Positions 51,093 through 61,376 of a stretch of DNA of 64,000 nt are shown here, in pieces (the first letter of the stretch is position 1; every line of letters begins with the position of its first letter). Location: assembly GCA_029168955.1 (NCBI GenBank), contig JAPDOI010000905.1, positions 62,001-126,000 on the forward strand. Direction: 5' to 3'. The stretch is from Aplectana chamaeleonis (lineage: Eukaryota; Nematoda; Chromadorea; Rhabditida; Cosmocercidae). Position numbers and translations under genes: made by a program. The notes under the pieces are model-generated. The model did not search any database and was not told the DNA's origin. It saw nothing but the letters and a program-made list of their open reading frames with translations.

Positions 51093-51434
51093 TTAAAGCT
51101 TAAACCGTTCCAAAGTCATACGAGCACTAGCGAACATATTTTTTTGTCTGAAAAAAGAAACTTCATCATTGAAGCTCCTAAGTGTTCTGGTTCTTCCCGA
51201 TATAGCAAGTCCTGAATGCCAATGGGACATCTTCGTGATGAAGTTGCACAGTGCGTATAATCCGATGTTATGCAATTCTTCCCCAGCTGCCGTTTTCAGC
51301 TCCACTGCTGTAAAAACTTGCCGCTTAATAGCGTTTACCTTGGCCACCGCAGTGCCACACATGTTCTCCATAGTACTGAGGTCAGAATTGCGAGCTGTTG
51401 ACTTCAGCAAGGCGAATTTCTGCCATCTGAGCAT
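51093..51434 (-). CDS. Unrecognised open frame or exon, 113 codons
   Basis: Minus-strand frame from an ATG at 51434 (MLRWQKFALLKSTARNSDLS, then MCGTAVAKVNAIKRQVFTAV and LHNIGLYALCNFITKM) to a stop at 51093. Just upstream is a pyrimidine run ending in AG (CTTTTTTTCTCGAAG), so this may be an exon; an internal AAG followed by GTAAAC near 51328 and a TCTTTTTTCAG near 51155 are further possible splice sites. The position just upstream of the 50050-50160 exon on the same strand makes a shared gene possible. Domain unknown. 50161-51092 otherwise holds nothing recognised. Confidence 0.4.
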   Translation of the reverse strand: MLRWQKFALLKSTARNSDLSTMENMCGTAVAKVNAIKRQVFTAVELKTAAGEELHNIGLYALCNFITKMSHWHSGLAISGRTRTLRSFNDEVSFFRQKNMFASARMTLERFKL

Positions 51435-52199
51435 TTCTTCGAGAAAAAAAGCGTAGAAACTCGAAAGGTGTGGGGGTGCACGGGTTTTAAAAACGTGAGT
51501 GAAGTGTATCGAGAAATGGGTAGAACTTCAAAGGGAGTGCGCACAACATCGAGCAAAGTACGCAGGGACTCAAAAAAAAATGAGTCTGGTATTCATAAAT
51601 ACCAAGGTGGTTTCAGCTGATTACCAAGAGACTACCATCGCACCCGCTACCCAACATGACTCTCCCGAACCGGCAGAGCCTTGATTTTCGACAAGTCAAC
51701 CAGCGTCCACCTAAGGCGGTCAATGCAAGACTGGCCCAGGAAGCAGAACTTCCACTCCCTTACGTCACCAGCTGGCAGTTCTGACTTCAGCGCTCTGCAG
51801 AACATGTGTGGCTTAAGGGGGGGGGAAGGTGGATGCTTATAAGAGGCAGATTTTCACAACAGTGCGGCCGAGAACAGCAGCCGAGGAAGAATTGTGTAAC
51901 TTCGGATTGTAAATACTGTGCAAACTCATTTCTCTCGGTTACAGTATCATGGAAAACCAACACACTCATGGGCATCCCAAGCCCAGAAAATCAATTGAAT
52001 AGAGCAGAGGGCGGGGCATATCTCGCGTTCGAAACGCACTTGCTTCAATTCCTGCACAAGTGACACGGGGTCGGAATGAGAACGTTGAGAAGTGTTTCCA
52101 CTTCCACGAAAGACACGTGTCGAATTGCCTATCAATAAGCAATTCAAATATCTCACTGACTTGCAGCTGCATTACAAGCTGCATATTATACATTCCATC

Positions 52200-52390
52200 C
52201 GATGGCCAAAATCGTGTCGGATCGGATTTTCGGATGTTGCCGATTTTGCAATACCGACTCATCGGATAAAACGGATACTGGCCCAAACGAGAATTTCGGA
52301 TAACGGATCCTATCCGAAACGAGAATTTCCGTCCGGATCCGTTATCGGATATCCGATCGGATAAAATCGGATCCACCGGATAATTCGGAT
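52200..52390. repeat. Cluster of CGGATA/TCCGAT motifs
   Basis: More than a dozen copies of TCGGAT or ATCCG-type words in both orientations (for example ATCGGATAAAACGGATACTG and CGGATATCCGATCGGATAAA). A degenerate, partly palindromic short-motif array without fixed period. It might be a subterminal region of an unknown transposon. 51440-52200 has no supported gene. Confidence 0.6.
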
Positions 52391-52686
52391 GAAAAAACTA
52401 TATAAGAAAAATTCTCAGTAGTACCGAGGATTTAACTCGATGTATTCAAGCAAATACCACTCTAAAACCAAGTGTAATCTTCATATATTGTTCGTCGAAA
52501 GAAACAAATCACCGGTTCTGGGAAATTTTTAAAGCATTAGTTGACATAAGCAGTGGGACCGGTACTAGCAACGTTCATATTGAAAAAATACAACAAATTA
52601 TCGCGGTGACCATAAAACAAGACATATTTGGAGATCTTCGACTGATATGGTTGCTTTAATCGGACAGCACACTTGAAGACACGAGA

Positions 52687-53157
52687 TCAGTCTACTATTT
52701 CGGTGTCGTCTTCCGACACATCCTCCTCTCCGAAAGTAGATCCGTCACTGTCCGAGTCAGTTTTATCATAACAGGGTTCGACCTCACTCCGCCCATACTT
52801 CTCAACGACTACATGTTGGTACAGAGAATCTTTCGAAGTCTGACGTTTGGAAAGTAATGTAGCGCAGCTAATCCTGGGCACTTAAATATTTTGGGCCGCA
52901 ATCCTCGCGACGGGGTCGACTGCGGCACACCGCTGCTCGCACAGGAATTCCAACAGCGGACACGAGAAACCTCTCGTGGTAATCGAAATGAGGCGTAAAC
53001 AAAATGCTCTCAGCACGGAACATAGAAAGGTAGGAGCACAAGCTCCAGGAGTTATTTTTGCTGCTTTTTCCATACTTCGCGTCCGGAAAAATGCGGAGAT
53101 ATAACCCATGATAGGGCGACAAAAGGGTTGCCCGAGAAATGCTCCGTTAGGCCGCAA
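52687..53157 (-). pseudogene. Decayed coding region with acidic tail
   Basis: Two overlapping minus-strand frames look coding. One (53122-52868) reads DAKYGKSSKNNSWSLCSYLS and FRAESILFTPHFDYHERFLV. Another (52881-52687) reads SCATLLSKRQTSKDSLYQHV and ends in the acidic SDSDGSTFGEEDVSEDDTEI plus VD and a stop. An in-frame TAA at 52882-52884 closes the frame that runs upstream of the acidic tail. A frameshifted pseudogene or two exons of a decayed gene; function unknown. Confidence 0.35.
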
Positions 53158-53176
53158 AGTATGAATAGTAAGTGAC

Positions 53177-53417
53177 CTAGAAGTTTGATATTCTATAGAA
53201 AGTTGTTCTTCTAAGTGGGCTTATTTGACAGATATAGGACCACCTAAAATCGCGGTGGGAATGAGTGCTCATAGAATCGTGACGAAGGATGGCACGTTCC
53301 GGTTCTCCGCCACTGCGCTCATGCTCGTTACAGGCTGCCATAAGTTGACCCCTATTCACCACCTCCACCAGGGAACCGGCATACTCTCCGTCCAGCAGCA
53401 GCACTGCTTGTTGCAGT
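53177..53417 (-). CDS. Unrecognised open frame, possible exon
   Basis: The minus strand after an AG (CCAATTAG) reads ELLRLQQAVLLLDGEYAGSL, VEVVNRGQLMAACNEHERSG and GEPERAILRH. Protein-like and acidic up to about 53275, less convincing after that. Together with 52687-53157 it may be part of one decayed gene. No domain recognised. Confidence 0.35.
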
Positions 53418-53632
53418 CTCAGCAGTTCCTAATTGGCATCGTCTAGAACCCGACTCAATCCAACCGTTCCCTCCTATCATCTGTCCCCCAACCTCGCAAC
53501 ATACGCACACCGCTCTATGATGCTTTGTCTGCTGTTGACCATCAACGTTGGGCTACCTCTGAGCTCTCGCGCAGAACACTGCAGATGGCTGAGCATACAC
53601 GTTTCGTGACAAAATACTTGCCTGCTGGTCAC

Positions 53633-53695
53633 AAGGGGACTACTATAAGTCATAGTAACCATTCCAAATGAAATGTACTTTTCTAGAACCAATTT
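53633..53695. repeat. Inverted repeat arm (pairs with 55395-55465)
   Basis: GGGGACTACTATAAGTCATA and CCATTCCAAATGAAATGTAC then TTTCTAGAACCA are the reverse complement of the block at 55395-55465. The two arms bracket 1.8 kb that contains repeat F and two family B MITEs. Confidence 0.75.
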
Positions 53696-53839
53696 CGGAC
53701 GTACAGTCCAAATATGCTTTTCGCAGCTGCCTGGAGTCACTCTAGGAATAGTTATAGCCGTTTTTTTCTATGATTTTTACCCTCCAAAACCCTCCACTCC
53801 ACTGTACCCTCCAAAAAGCGCCTTAATTTTACGGAATTC

Positions 53840-54028
53840 CTGAAACGGACCCCATAATCGTGTTCGGGGCCAAAACAACCCACCTAGGCGAAGTCTGGGT
53901 GAAAGCACATTTTCCGAACTATGTGCAGACTGATAGCGTTTTGGACTTGTACAGATTTTCGGTTCAGCGTTTAATTATATCAATTACGTGGTACAAAAAG
54001 CGTTGAAGAAAAAATTTGCAGATTCGAC
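53840..54028 (+). repeat. Dispersed repeat F, split by a MITE
   Basis: Matches 58850-59060 (CGGACC-CAT, GTTCGG/AGC-GCC, ATAGCGTTTTGGACTTGT). It continues after the MITE at 54525-54620 (GCTGATCACGAATCTGAGGT, TCAAAGCTTCCCA), which shows that the TTAA element inserted into an older repeat. Confidence 0.65.
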
Positions 54029-54032
54029 TTAA

Positions 54033-54518
54033 AGGCAGTGTTCACGATAAAAAATGTGTTTCAGTTTCCGCTGGGAATGGGTAGTGGAGGGGCACACTGC
54101 ATTGTTGACGTCGAAAGGACGCATGAAAACGAGCCAGGAAACGCTCTAAAAGAGCCCGAAGTTGCCACTTCGAGCGCAAGGCAAACCCGAAAAGCGCATT
54201 ACACGCCCACCGACGTGAACAAATGAATTCTCGAGATCGTGAGATAAGCGAAGATTTTCAATCATTAGCCCCGTTCTTCCCTTCATTCTCAACTTCTCTG
54301 TTTACTCAGGTCAGCTGGCATAGATCGGCTGCAAAAGACGGAAGTTACAAGCCTTGGACAACTCGTCCACCTTGTTTCCTTAGCTCAATCTTTGAGGGAC
54401 CATAACTCTGTTCCCAGAAGGTCTTGTACGATTTCAGAGACATCATTGGAATCAGCATGAGGCCGTTTTCAAGATAGGCAGAAAAACCGAAAAACGATTT
54501 CCATCGTGAACACTGCCT
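54033..54518. mobile_element. MITE family B, copy 4
   Basis: 486 bp; TTAA at 54029-54032 and 54519-54522. Ends AGGCAGTGTTCACGATAAAA and, reversed, AGGCAGTGTTCACGATGGAA. Confidence 0.9.
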
Positions 54519-54726
54519 TTAAAATTTGCCCTGAAGGGTTATTTGTGGTGCTGATCACGAATCTGAGGTTTATTTGTCATTTTTTGAAAGTTTTCGACTA
54601 AATTTGTTCAAAGCTTCCCACCGGCAGAAAATTTTGACGGCAAAATCGACTTTCGACGATTTCCGGAATGTGACGACAGATGTGGCTCAAATCGTTCTTC
54701 TGGGGGGCCTATTTGGAGTTCTTTGA

Positions 54727-55129
54727 AGGCAGTGTTCACGATAAAAATCGCTTTCGAGTTTCTACCAGAAAACGAAGGTTTAGAGTCTGACTGCTTCATC
54801 AGCGAAGAAGGAATCATGAAAAACCCTGCGAAACATCCATAATCAGCTCTTCTTCTGGAAAGCCACATTTCAACGGTGGATTAGTTGCCCGGGCATGGGC
54901 CTGAAGTAGACAGCGTGCGCAAATGTGCCCCAATCCTAAAATTCAGCCGCGCTCGCGCTCTAATGCTAATGCAGAAGCGGACCAAACTGTTCTTCGGAAA
55001 ACTCGACCGCGAGCGGAAGGGCTAGCGCGAGCGGAATTCGGAGCCGTATGGAGCTCTTTCGAGCTCGTTTTCGTTCGTCCTTTCGACCCCAGTGCTCCAA
55101 TAAGGCGAAGTTTATCGTGGACTCTGCCT
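54727..55129. mobile_element. MITE family B-related, copy 5 (403 bp)
   Basis: Left end AGGCAGTGTTCACGATAAAA after a degenerate TTGA; right end reversed AGGCAGAGTCCACGATAAAC, followed by TTAA at 55130-55133, which is shared with a GGTAGG-type end. The right part contains CTCGACCGCGAGCGGAAGGG as in copy 3. Confidence 0.75.
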
Positions 55130-55394
55130 TTAAGGTAGGTTTTGCCTCCTAAATGGTATGTTGCCCACCGTAACCTACAGTAAACCTTGAAATTCCGACA
55201 AGCGAACCCCAGATTCGTGTTCAGGACCCCAGATTACCTCTACGTACGTGTTTTTAGCAAAATCCGGAAACATTCAAAATCACTCTAAAAATTCCATGGG
55301 GGTATTCCTTGCCGCGAAGCTTTGAAAACGCTCATGACTTCTTTCAGAGTGAGTCTGAGCAGCTGCGATGGGCATATTCAGACTTTACGCCGTA

Positions 55395-55465
55395 AAATGG
55401 TTCTAGAAAGTACATTTCATTTGGAATGGTTCGTATGACTTATAGTAGTTCCCTTGTCAGCCCAG
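55395..55465. repeat. Inverted repeat arm (pairs with 53633-53695)
   Basis: TGGTTCTAGAAAGTACATTT, GGAATGGTTCGTATGACTTA and TAGTAGTTCCCTTGTCAG. It lies a few bases before the start of the 8-kb structure at 55473. Confidence 0.75.
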
Positions 55466-55496
55466 TCCCATACAGGCTACGGCGCGAGGTGTGATA

Positions 55497-55775
55497 CTGT
55501 GCTTATCTGGGTCAAATTCCGGTCCGCAATTGCGTCTCGACACGCTTTGCGGCCGCATGCGCCCGAGTCAGTAGGGTTTCGAGCGGCAAAGCCGACTCGG
55601 TATGGCTTTTTTACACAGTTTTCTTAAATTTTGTTTAGTTTCCAGTTTATAAAACCCACCTAGAGTGAACAGATCGGCGGCTGCGGCGCTGGAAACTCTT
55701 CCGACTCGGAAGCGCGTGGCCGCAAAGCGTGTCGAGACGCAATTGCGGACCGGAATTCGACCCAGATAAGCACAG
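55497..55775. mobile_element. TA-type MITE, copy 2, inside the left terminal repeat
   Basis: 279 bp, same length and ends as 21849-22127. TA at 55495-55496 and 55776-55777. The right terminal repeat of the 8-kb structure lacks it, which confirms the insertion. Confidence 0.92.
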
Positions 55776-56029
55776 TAAAACCCAACACTGGTCCGACCCC
55801 CCCACCCAAGTCAAGCGATTTGCTCAGCCCCCCCCCCCCCTGGGAAAAAGTGATGGCGCCGACCGGGGGGGGGGTCCTCATTTGGTACTTTAGTAATTTA
55901 TAGTAAACGAATTTTTAGATCAGGACTACATAAAGACCTAATAATGCAATTAATAAATGTTTCCCACGAAAGCAGACAAAAACAACTCTTCTACGACAAT
56001 GACACCAAATGTTTGTTCAATGGCTTAAC

Positions 56030-57430
56030 ATTCATTAGTGCCCTGAGGGCACATAGGGGCGGTTCCGGGCATGAAAACCACAATAAGTAATTCACGGTTC
56101 AGATGTAAAAACGCAACCGAAATTTCATGAACGCAGCTTCAAGCCAAAGAGCGCTACATAAGGTGGGCGCAGCTTGTTTTTATGCCCTGAGGGTGCATAG
56201 GTGCGGTTTCGGGCATGAAAACCACAATAAGTAATTCGCGGTCCAGATGTAAAAACGCACCCGAAATTTCATGGATGCAGCTTCAATACGAACAGCGCTA
56301 CATAAGGTGGGCGGAGCTTGTTTTTATGCCCTGAGGGTAGATAGGTGCGGTTTCGGGCATGAAAACCACAATAAGTAATTCGCGGTCCAGATGTAAAAAC
56401 GCACCCGAAATTTCATGAACGCAGCTTCAATACGAACAGCGCTACATAAGATGGGTGGAGCATGTTTTCATGCCCTGAGGGCACATAGGTGCGGTTTCAG
56501 GCATGAAAACCGCATTCGGTAATTGGCTATCCGGACGTGAAAACGCACCCCAAATTTTGCCGATGCAGCTTCAATCCGAACAGCGCTACATAGGACGGGG
56601 TCCATGAAAAAATCGATAGCTGTGTAATATTTACAAGCATTTAACGAAATTTGAATTAGGGAGTTTCGCGTTGCTACAACGTGCGGAAAACCTAGTCACG
56701 GACCTAAGTAATCAATTTCATTCTTTTACCCGGTCAAAAACGGTCTTCGAAGACCCATTTTCAGGTGTGATACAATCGATTGTATCACACCTAATTTGTA
56801 TGGATTTAGGTGTGATACAATCGATTGTATCACACCTAAAAATGGGTCTTCAAAGGCCGTTTCTGACCAGGTAAAAGAATTAAATTGATTACTTGGGTCC
56901 GTGACTAGGTTTTCCGCACGTTGTAGCAACGCGAAACTCCCTATTTCAAATTTCGTTAAATACTTGTAAATATTTCACAGCTATCGATTTTTTCAAGGAC
57001 CCCACCCTATGTAGCGCTGTTCGGCTTAAAGCTGCGTCCATGAGAATTTGGGTGCGTTTTCACATCCGAATAGTCAATTATTATATGTGGTTTTCATGCC
57101 TGAAACTGCACCTATGTGCCCTCAGGGCATGAAAACAGGCTCCGCCCTGCCTATGTAGCGCTGTTCGGATTGAAGCTGCGTCCATAAAACTTTGACTGTG
57201 TTTTTACATCAGGATAGCCAATTATTACATGTGGTTTTCATGCCTGAAACCGCACCTATGTGCTCTCAGGGCATGAAAGCATGCTCCACCCACCTTATGT
57301 AGCGCCCTTGGGCTTGAAGCTGCGTTCATGAAATTTTGGGTGCGTTTTCACATGCGGACATTCGTAATCAAAATGTGTGTTCCGCGCCCGAAACCGCACC
57401 TATGAGCCCTCAGGGCATAAAAATCGAAAG
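56030..57430. repeat. Inverted arrays of a 144-bp unit
   Basis: Left of centre (about 56800), ATGCCCTGAGGG recurs at about 56039, 56182, 56326 and 56470, a period of 143-144 bp. Right of centre the complement CCTCAGGGCAT / CTCAGGGCAT recurs at about 57120, 57262 and 57405. The centre has GGTGTGATACAATCGATTGT twice and the inverted pair TTGCTACAACGTGCGGAAAA / complement. A partial array in the right-hand orientation is also present at 63063-63330. Noncoding. Confidence 0.9.
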
Positions 57431-57530
57431 GCGATTTCATTAAGGAAATTGTAAGAGATATCACAACGAACAACGGTCTTTCGTAACAGTCGACTATCCA
57501 TAGTTTTAAAGCTTTGCGAAATTTTTTACC

Positions 57531-57577
57531 TTTACCGGGATCGAACCTGTGAACTCTAAATCGCCTAAGAATGCATC
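57531..57577 (-). other. B-box-like promoter remnant
   Basis: On the minus strand, ACAGGTTCGATCCCGGT contains a perfect internal Pol III B box (GGTTCGATCCC) preceded by the hairpin CTAAGATGCATTCTTAG. There is no matching D arm or acceptor stem, so this is at best a tRNA remnant. Confidence 0.3.
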
Positions 57578-57859
57578 TTAGATTACGTAATTCCAGAACA
57601 TCTTTGTCATTTCGTTGACAGGATAGTCCGCTTGTAATGACCTCCTTGAGAGCGAGTACTCAACACCACTGCTGCTGACATATCCAGAAGCGCTTTGGCG
57701 ACACACTTTACCTGAACAAGACTCCTCCGTGTCAGAGTCATTACCAATGGCCATGCTACTGTCGTCTATTGTCTTGCATGCTTTATCACCAGTGAACTGT
57801 AAGCTCTTCTTGTGTGTTCCTGCCTTATTTTTACATCTCCATTTCATATCTTGCCTCAT
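57578..57859 (-). CDS. Unrecognised open frame, 93 codons
   Basis: ATG at 57859 opens MRQDMKWRCKNKAGTHKKSL; the frame continues through DDSSMAIGNDSDTEESCSGK and SSSGVEYSLSRRSLQADYPV and ends NEMTKMFWNYVI before TAA. It has a basic start, an acidic serine-rich middle and no hydrophobic segment. It sits in the only non-repetitive part of the 8-kb structure. Upstream is purine-rich and closed after five codons. It may be a real short protein, an exon, or the relic of a protein once encoded by the element. No domain recognised. Confidence 0.4.
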   Translation of the reverse strand: MRQDMKWRCKNKAGTHKKSLQFTGDKACKTIDDSSMAIGNDSDTEESCSGKVCRQSASGYVSSSGVEYSLSRRSLQADYPVNEMTKMFWNYVI

Positions 57860-57934
57860 TTGTTTTTTCGCAGTTGTTTCTCACTATTCAGTTTCTTTTT
57901 TGATCTCCTGTCCCATTTTACTCTCTCAGTATAA

Positions 57935-60450
57935 TTGTGGTGCGCGCAAAGCGCGCACCAGATTTGGTTTTGAACTGGCCACGCGCGGAACCGCTTTTTC
58001 GAAATCTAAGTTCAGAGTGAACCTAGAAATTGGCTCCAAATTGCATTGAAAAGAGCGCAAAAAGTTGGTAATATTCCCCGAAAGTGGTTCGGAATGGTTT
58101 GCTGGTTTTCGAGAAAATTTTAAAAAACCGCTCGGTTTTGGTGTTAATCTCCTTTTTTTTCAGTTGGCGTTCATCAACTTGTGGGTACCTTTAAAATTGA
58201 GCTAGGAAGCTCATTTTTGGACAGGAGGCTGGAAATGGATGCAGGTCGCTCCTATTCCAATTTGAACTTGATACATTAACTTTGAAAGGTACCTCAAAAT
58301 CGTGGGTTTACATACCAAATTGGCCGTGGAGCGCGAAAACTGCTGGGGCATGTCTCGGCTGTGGAGGGCAGGGTATGTGGGTGGATCTGCAGCCAATTAA
58401 CATAGGTCATTATGGGTAAGTTCTAAACTTGTCAGATTTCGTACTCATGACACGTCATCGATCGATAATCAATATTATCGATTTTTGCTCTTATTGCACG
58501 AAATGCGACGACGAGTGGTAATTGTTAATGGGTATGGATCTCTTGATATGGGAATTTTACTCGTCAAACATTATCGATTAATACCAGTCAATAATATCGA
58601 TTTTTTGCCTGTTGCACAAACTGCCGCAATGAGTGTTGATTGTTGAGAGTCTAACTAGGGAACCTCGCATGGTGTAAACCCGAATCAGAAAGCTGATAGA
58701 TGTTTTCTAGTTAACTCTGGCACGCCCTCTTCGAATCTGAACTCGTATTTTACTACAGATATCTGCAAAAAAAAATATAGCCTGTCAAAGTTCGTATTTC
58801 CCGCCTTTTATTCTATGAAAAACGCGCATTAGGGTTTGCGAAATCCGAAAACGGACCTCATGCTTGTGTTCAGCGCCCAAAACTACCCCACTGAGGAGAT
58901 TTAGGGTGAGGGCACATTTTCCAAACTTTGCACAGACTCATAGCGTTTTGGACTTGTGCTGATTTCCGGTTGGGCGCTTATACCTCTGAAAGCGTTACAA
59001 AAAAAATGTTGCAGATTTCACTCAAAATCCTTCCAGGTGGGTTAATTGGGGCGCTGATCACGAATCTGGGGTTTATTTGACGATTTTCCGAGCTTTTCGA
59101 CTTGATTCGTTCAAAGCTTCCCATTTAAAGGCAGTGTTCACGATAATCTTCAATTTTGAGATTATTCGCTATATTGATTAAGTGGCCCCCGGGTAGAACT
59201 AAAATGACGTAGAAATTGAAAAAAAAACGCACTAGAAGTACACGAAATCATTAAGTATCACCCCGCCTCTTATGTATCACAGGAACTGTTTGTTGTGACA
59301 ACAAAATCTTTTGTGGACCCGTCCTTTGCAATTCTCTACTCTCTATTGCTCCGTTCTTTCCTTAGGGCCCTAACTAATCCTGCTTTACATAAAATATTCT
59401 TCTATTTTCGACTGACCCAATTTTCCACCGGTGACAACCACAAATAACATGTTCATCCAACCGGAAAACTAGTCCATGTTATAGAATAATGTCATTGAAA
59501 TGCGACGTTTTCATGCGTTTCTCGCCGTTTCTTCGTGATTTTGGTAATACTTGGAGGCCAACACGTTGTTTTATGTGAAAAACTCGGAGACTAAAATCAT
59601 CGTGAACACTGCCTTTAAGGTAGTTAAAGTCAGTTAAAAGGCATTATGTTTACGGTAACCTACAGTAACCATAATTCTAGCGACAAAGAGACAAACAGAC
59701 CACAAACAGGCGTCCTGAATAACCCCCAGTTGAAAGTTTTGAACCGAATCCGAATTCTTTTAAACACCCTGAAAATTGGCTGATGGGTATCCTTACCTTT
59801 ACACGAAGCTTCAAAAACGCTTATAACTTCGTTCAGCGGTGTCCGTAGCAAAATCCGATGTCAGATTCGGAGACCGCGGAGCAGAATTGACCAAAAAACA
59901 TACATCATCTTTTAAATGGTGGGGACGGCCATGCGAGATTCCCTAGTGAGTACCTTGCTTGGGAAATTGTTCTCATCATGAAAAATCGAATACTTATGAT
60001 CAATAATATCGATTTTTCACCTGTTGCGCAAAATGCGGCGATGAGTGGGGTTTTTTTTAATGGTTGTGCGTCACAAGTTTCAGAAGTTGCACTCATACGA
60101 CAAAATCGCCTGTTAGATATTTCCAAACTGGAAATCGTTGAGCAAAATTCATGTCAGAAAGGGAACCTTTGGGAAAAATATGTGAAATTTCTGGAAATTT
60201 AGCTTCCTGGCAAAAGTAACGATTTGGTAATGCTATTTATGAATCGAAAAAGTTTTCAAAATACCTTGAAATATCGTAAAAAATGATTTGGCGTAAAATA
60301 GCCTGAAGTAGTAAAAAAGCTAGGAAATGAAGTGAAATAACTAAAAATACGATTTGGCGGTCAATAATAAACAAACTAGCGATAAGTAAAGACTTGGTGA
60401 TCAGATCTTACAAGCTTCCCCGTTAAACTTATCAAAGCAAAATCAAGCGC
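57935..60450 (+). repeat. 5.1-kb palindrome, left arm
   Basis: Mirrors 60540-63060 about position 60497.5, so that paired positions sum to about 120,995. It starts with the small hairpin GGTGCGCGCAAAGCGCGCACC. Contents in order: a coding-like but unrecognised block (58211-58396), two GATTATCGATT-rich repeats, repeat F (58850-59124), MITE family A copy 5 (59129-59614) and the GGTAG-ended foldback (from 59619). No supported gene. Confidence 0.93.
59129..59614 (+). mobile_element. MITE family A, copy 5 (left arm)
   Basis: 486 bp; TTAA at 59125-59128 and 59615-59618. The mirrored copy at 61381-61865 has the same boundaries, so it was duplicated with the arm. Confidence 0.9.
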
Positions 60451-61376
60451 GATATGGAATGGAGCGTTGCGTTATCCTAGCTTGACCTATGCTAGTTCCC
60501 ATATTACAGATTTCGAAAATGGCTTAATGTTTCCGTTGCGCGCTTGAATTTGCTTTGATAAGTTTAACGGGGAAGCTTGTAAAATCTGATCACTAAGTCT
60601 TTACTTATCGCTAGTTTGTTTATTATTAACCGCCAAATCGTATTTTTAGTTATTTCACTTCATTTCCTAGCTTTTTTACTACTTCAGGCTATTTTACGCC
60701 AAATCATTTTTTACGATATTTCAAGATATTTTTGAAACTTTTTCGACTCATAAATAGCATTACCAAATCGTTACTTTTGCCAGGAAGCTAAATTTTCAGA
60801 AATTTCACATATTTTTCCCAAAGGTTCCCTTTCTGACATGAATTTTGCTCAACGATTTCCAGTTTGGAAAGATGAAACATCTAACAGGCGATTTTGTCGT
60901 ATGAGTGCAACTTCTGGAACTTGTGACGCACAACCATAAAGAAACCCCACTCATCGCCGCATTTCGCGCAATAGGTGAAAAATCGATATTATTGATCATA
61001 AGTATTCGATTTTTCATGATGAGAACAATTTCCCAAGCAAGGTACTCACTAGGGAATCTCGCATGGCCGTCCCCACCATTTAAAAGATGATGAATGTTTT
61101 TTGGTCAATTCTGCTCCGCGGTCTCCGAATCTGACATCGGATTTTGCTACGGACACCGCTGAACGAAGTTATAAGCGTTTTTGAAGCTTCGTGTAAAGGT
61201 AAGGGTACCCATCAGCCAATTTTCAGGGTGTCAAAAAAAATTCGGATTCGGTTCAAAACTTTCAACTGGGGGTTATTCAGGACGCCTGTTTGTGGTCTGT
61301 TTGTCTCTTTGTCGCTAGAATTATGGTTACTGTAGGTTACCGTAAACATAATGCCTTTTAACTGACTTTAACTACC
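59619..61376. mobile_element. GGTAG-ended foldback at the palindrome core
   Basis: 1,758 bp bounded by TTAA on both sides (59615-59618, 61377-61380), with ends GGTAGTTAAAGTCAGTTAAA and exact complement. The first 100 bp include ACGGTAACCTACAGTAACC, related to the GGTAGG ends at 9169 and 55134. The two halves are mirror images apart from the 89-bp centre. Confidence 0.75.
60451..60539. other. Non-palindromic centre of the 5.1-kb palindrome
   Basis: About 89 bp (starting GATATGGAATGGAGCG) that does not pair with itself. It separates CAAAATCAAGCGC on the left from GCGCTTGAATTTG on the right. Confidence 0.85.

Noticed and set aside
55473..55480. 8-bp hAT duplication for the 8-kb structure
   Set aside because: GTCCCATA on the left and GACCACTC on the right agree at only about half the positions.
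56671..56929. Two 67-codon proteins on opposite strands with near-identical sequence
   Set aside because: They are the two arms of the inverted array centred at 56800, not a gene pair.
57555..57600. tRNA-Cys gene with GCA in a 7-base loop
   Set aside because: Only the B box and one small hairpin fit; D arm, acceptor stem and variable-loop length do not.
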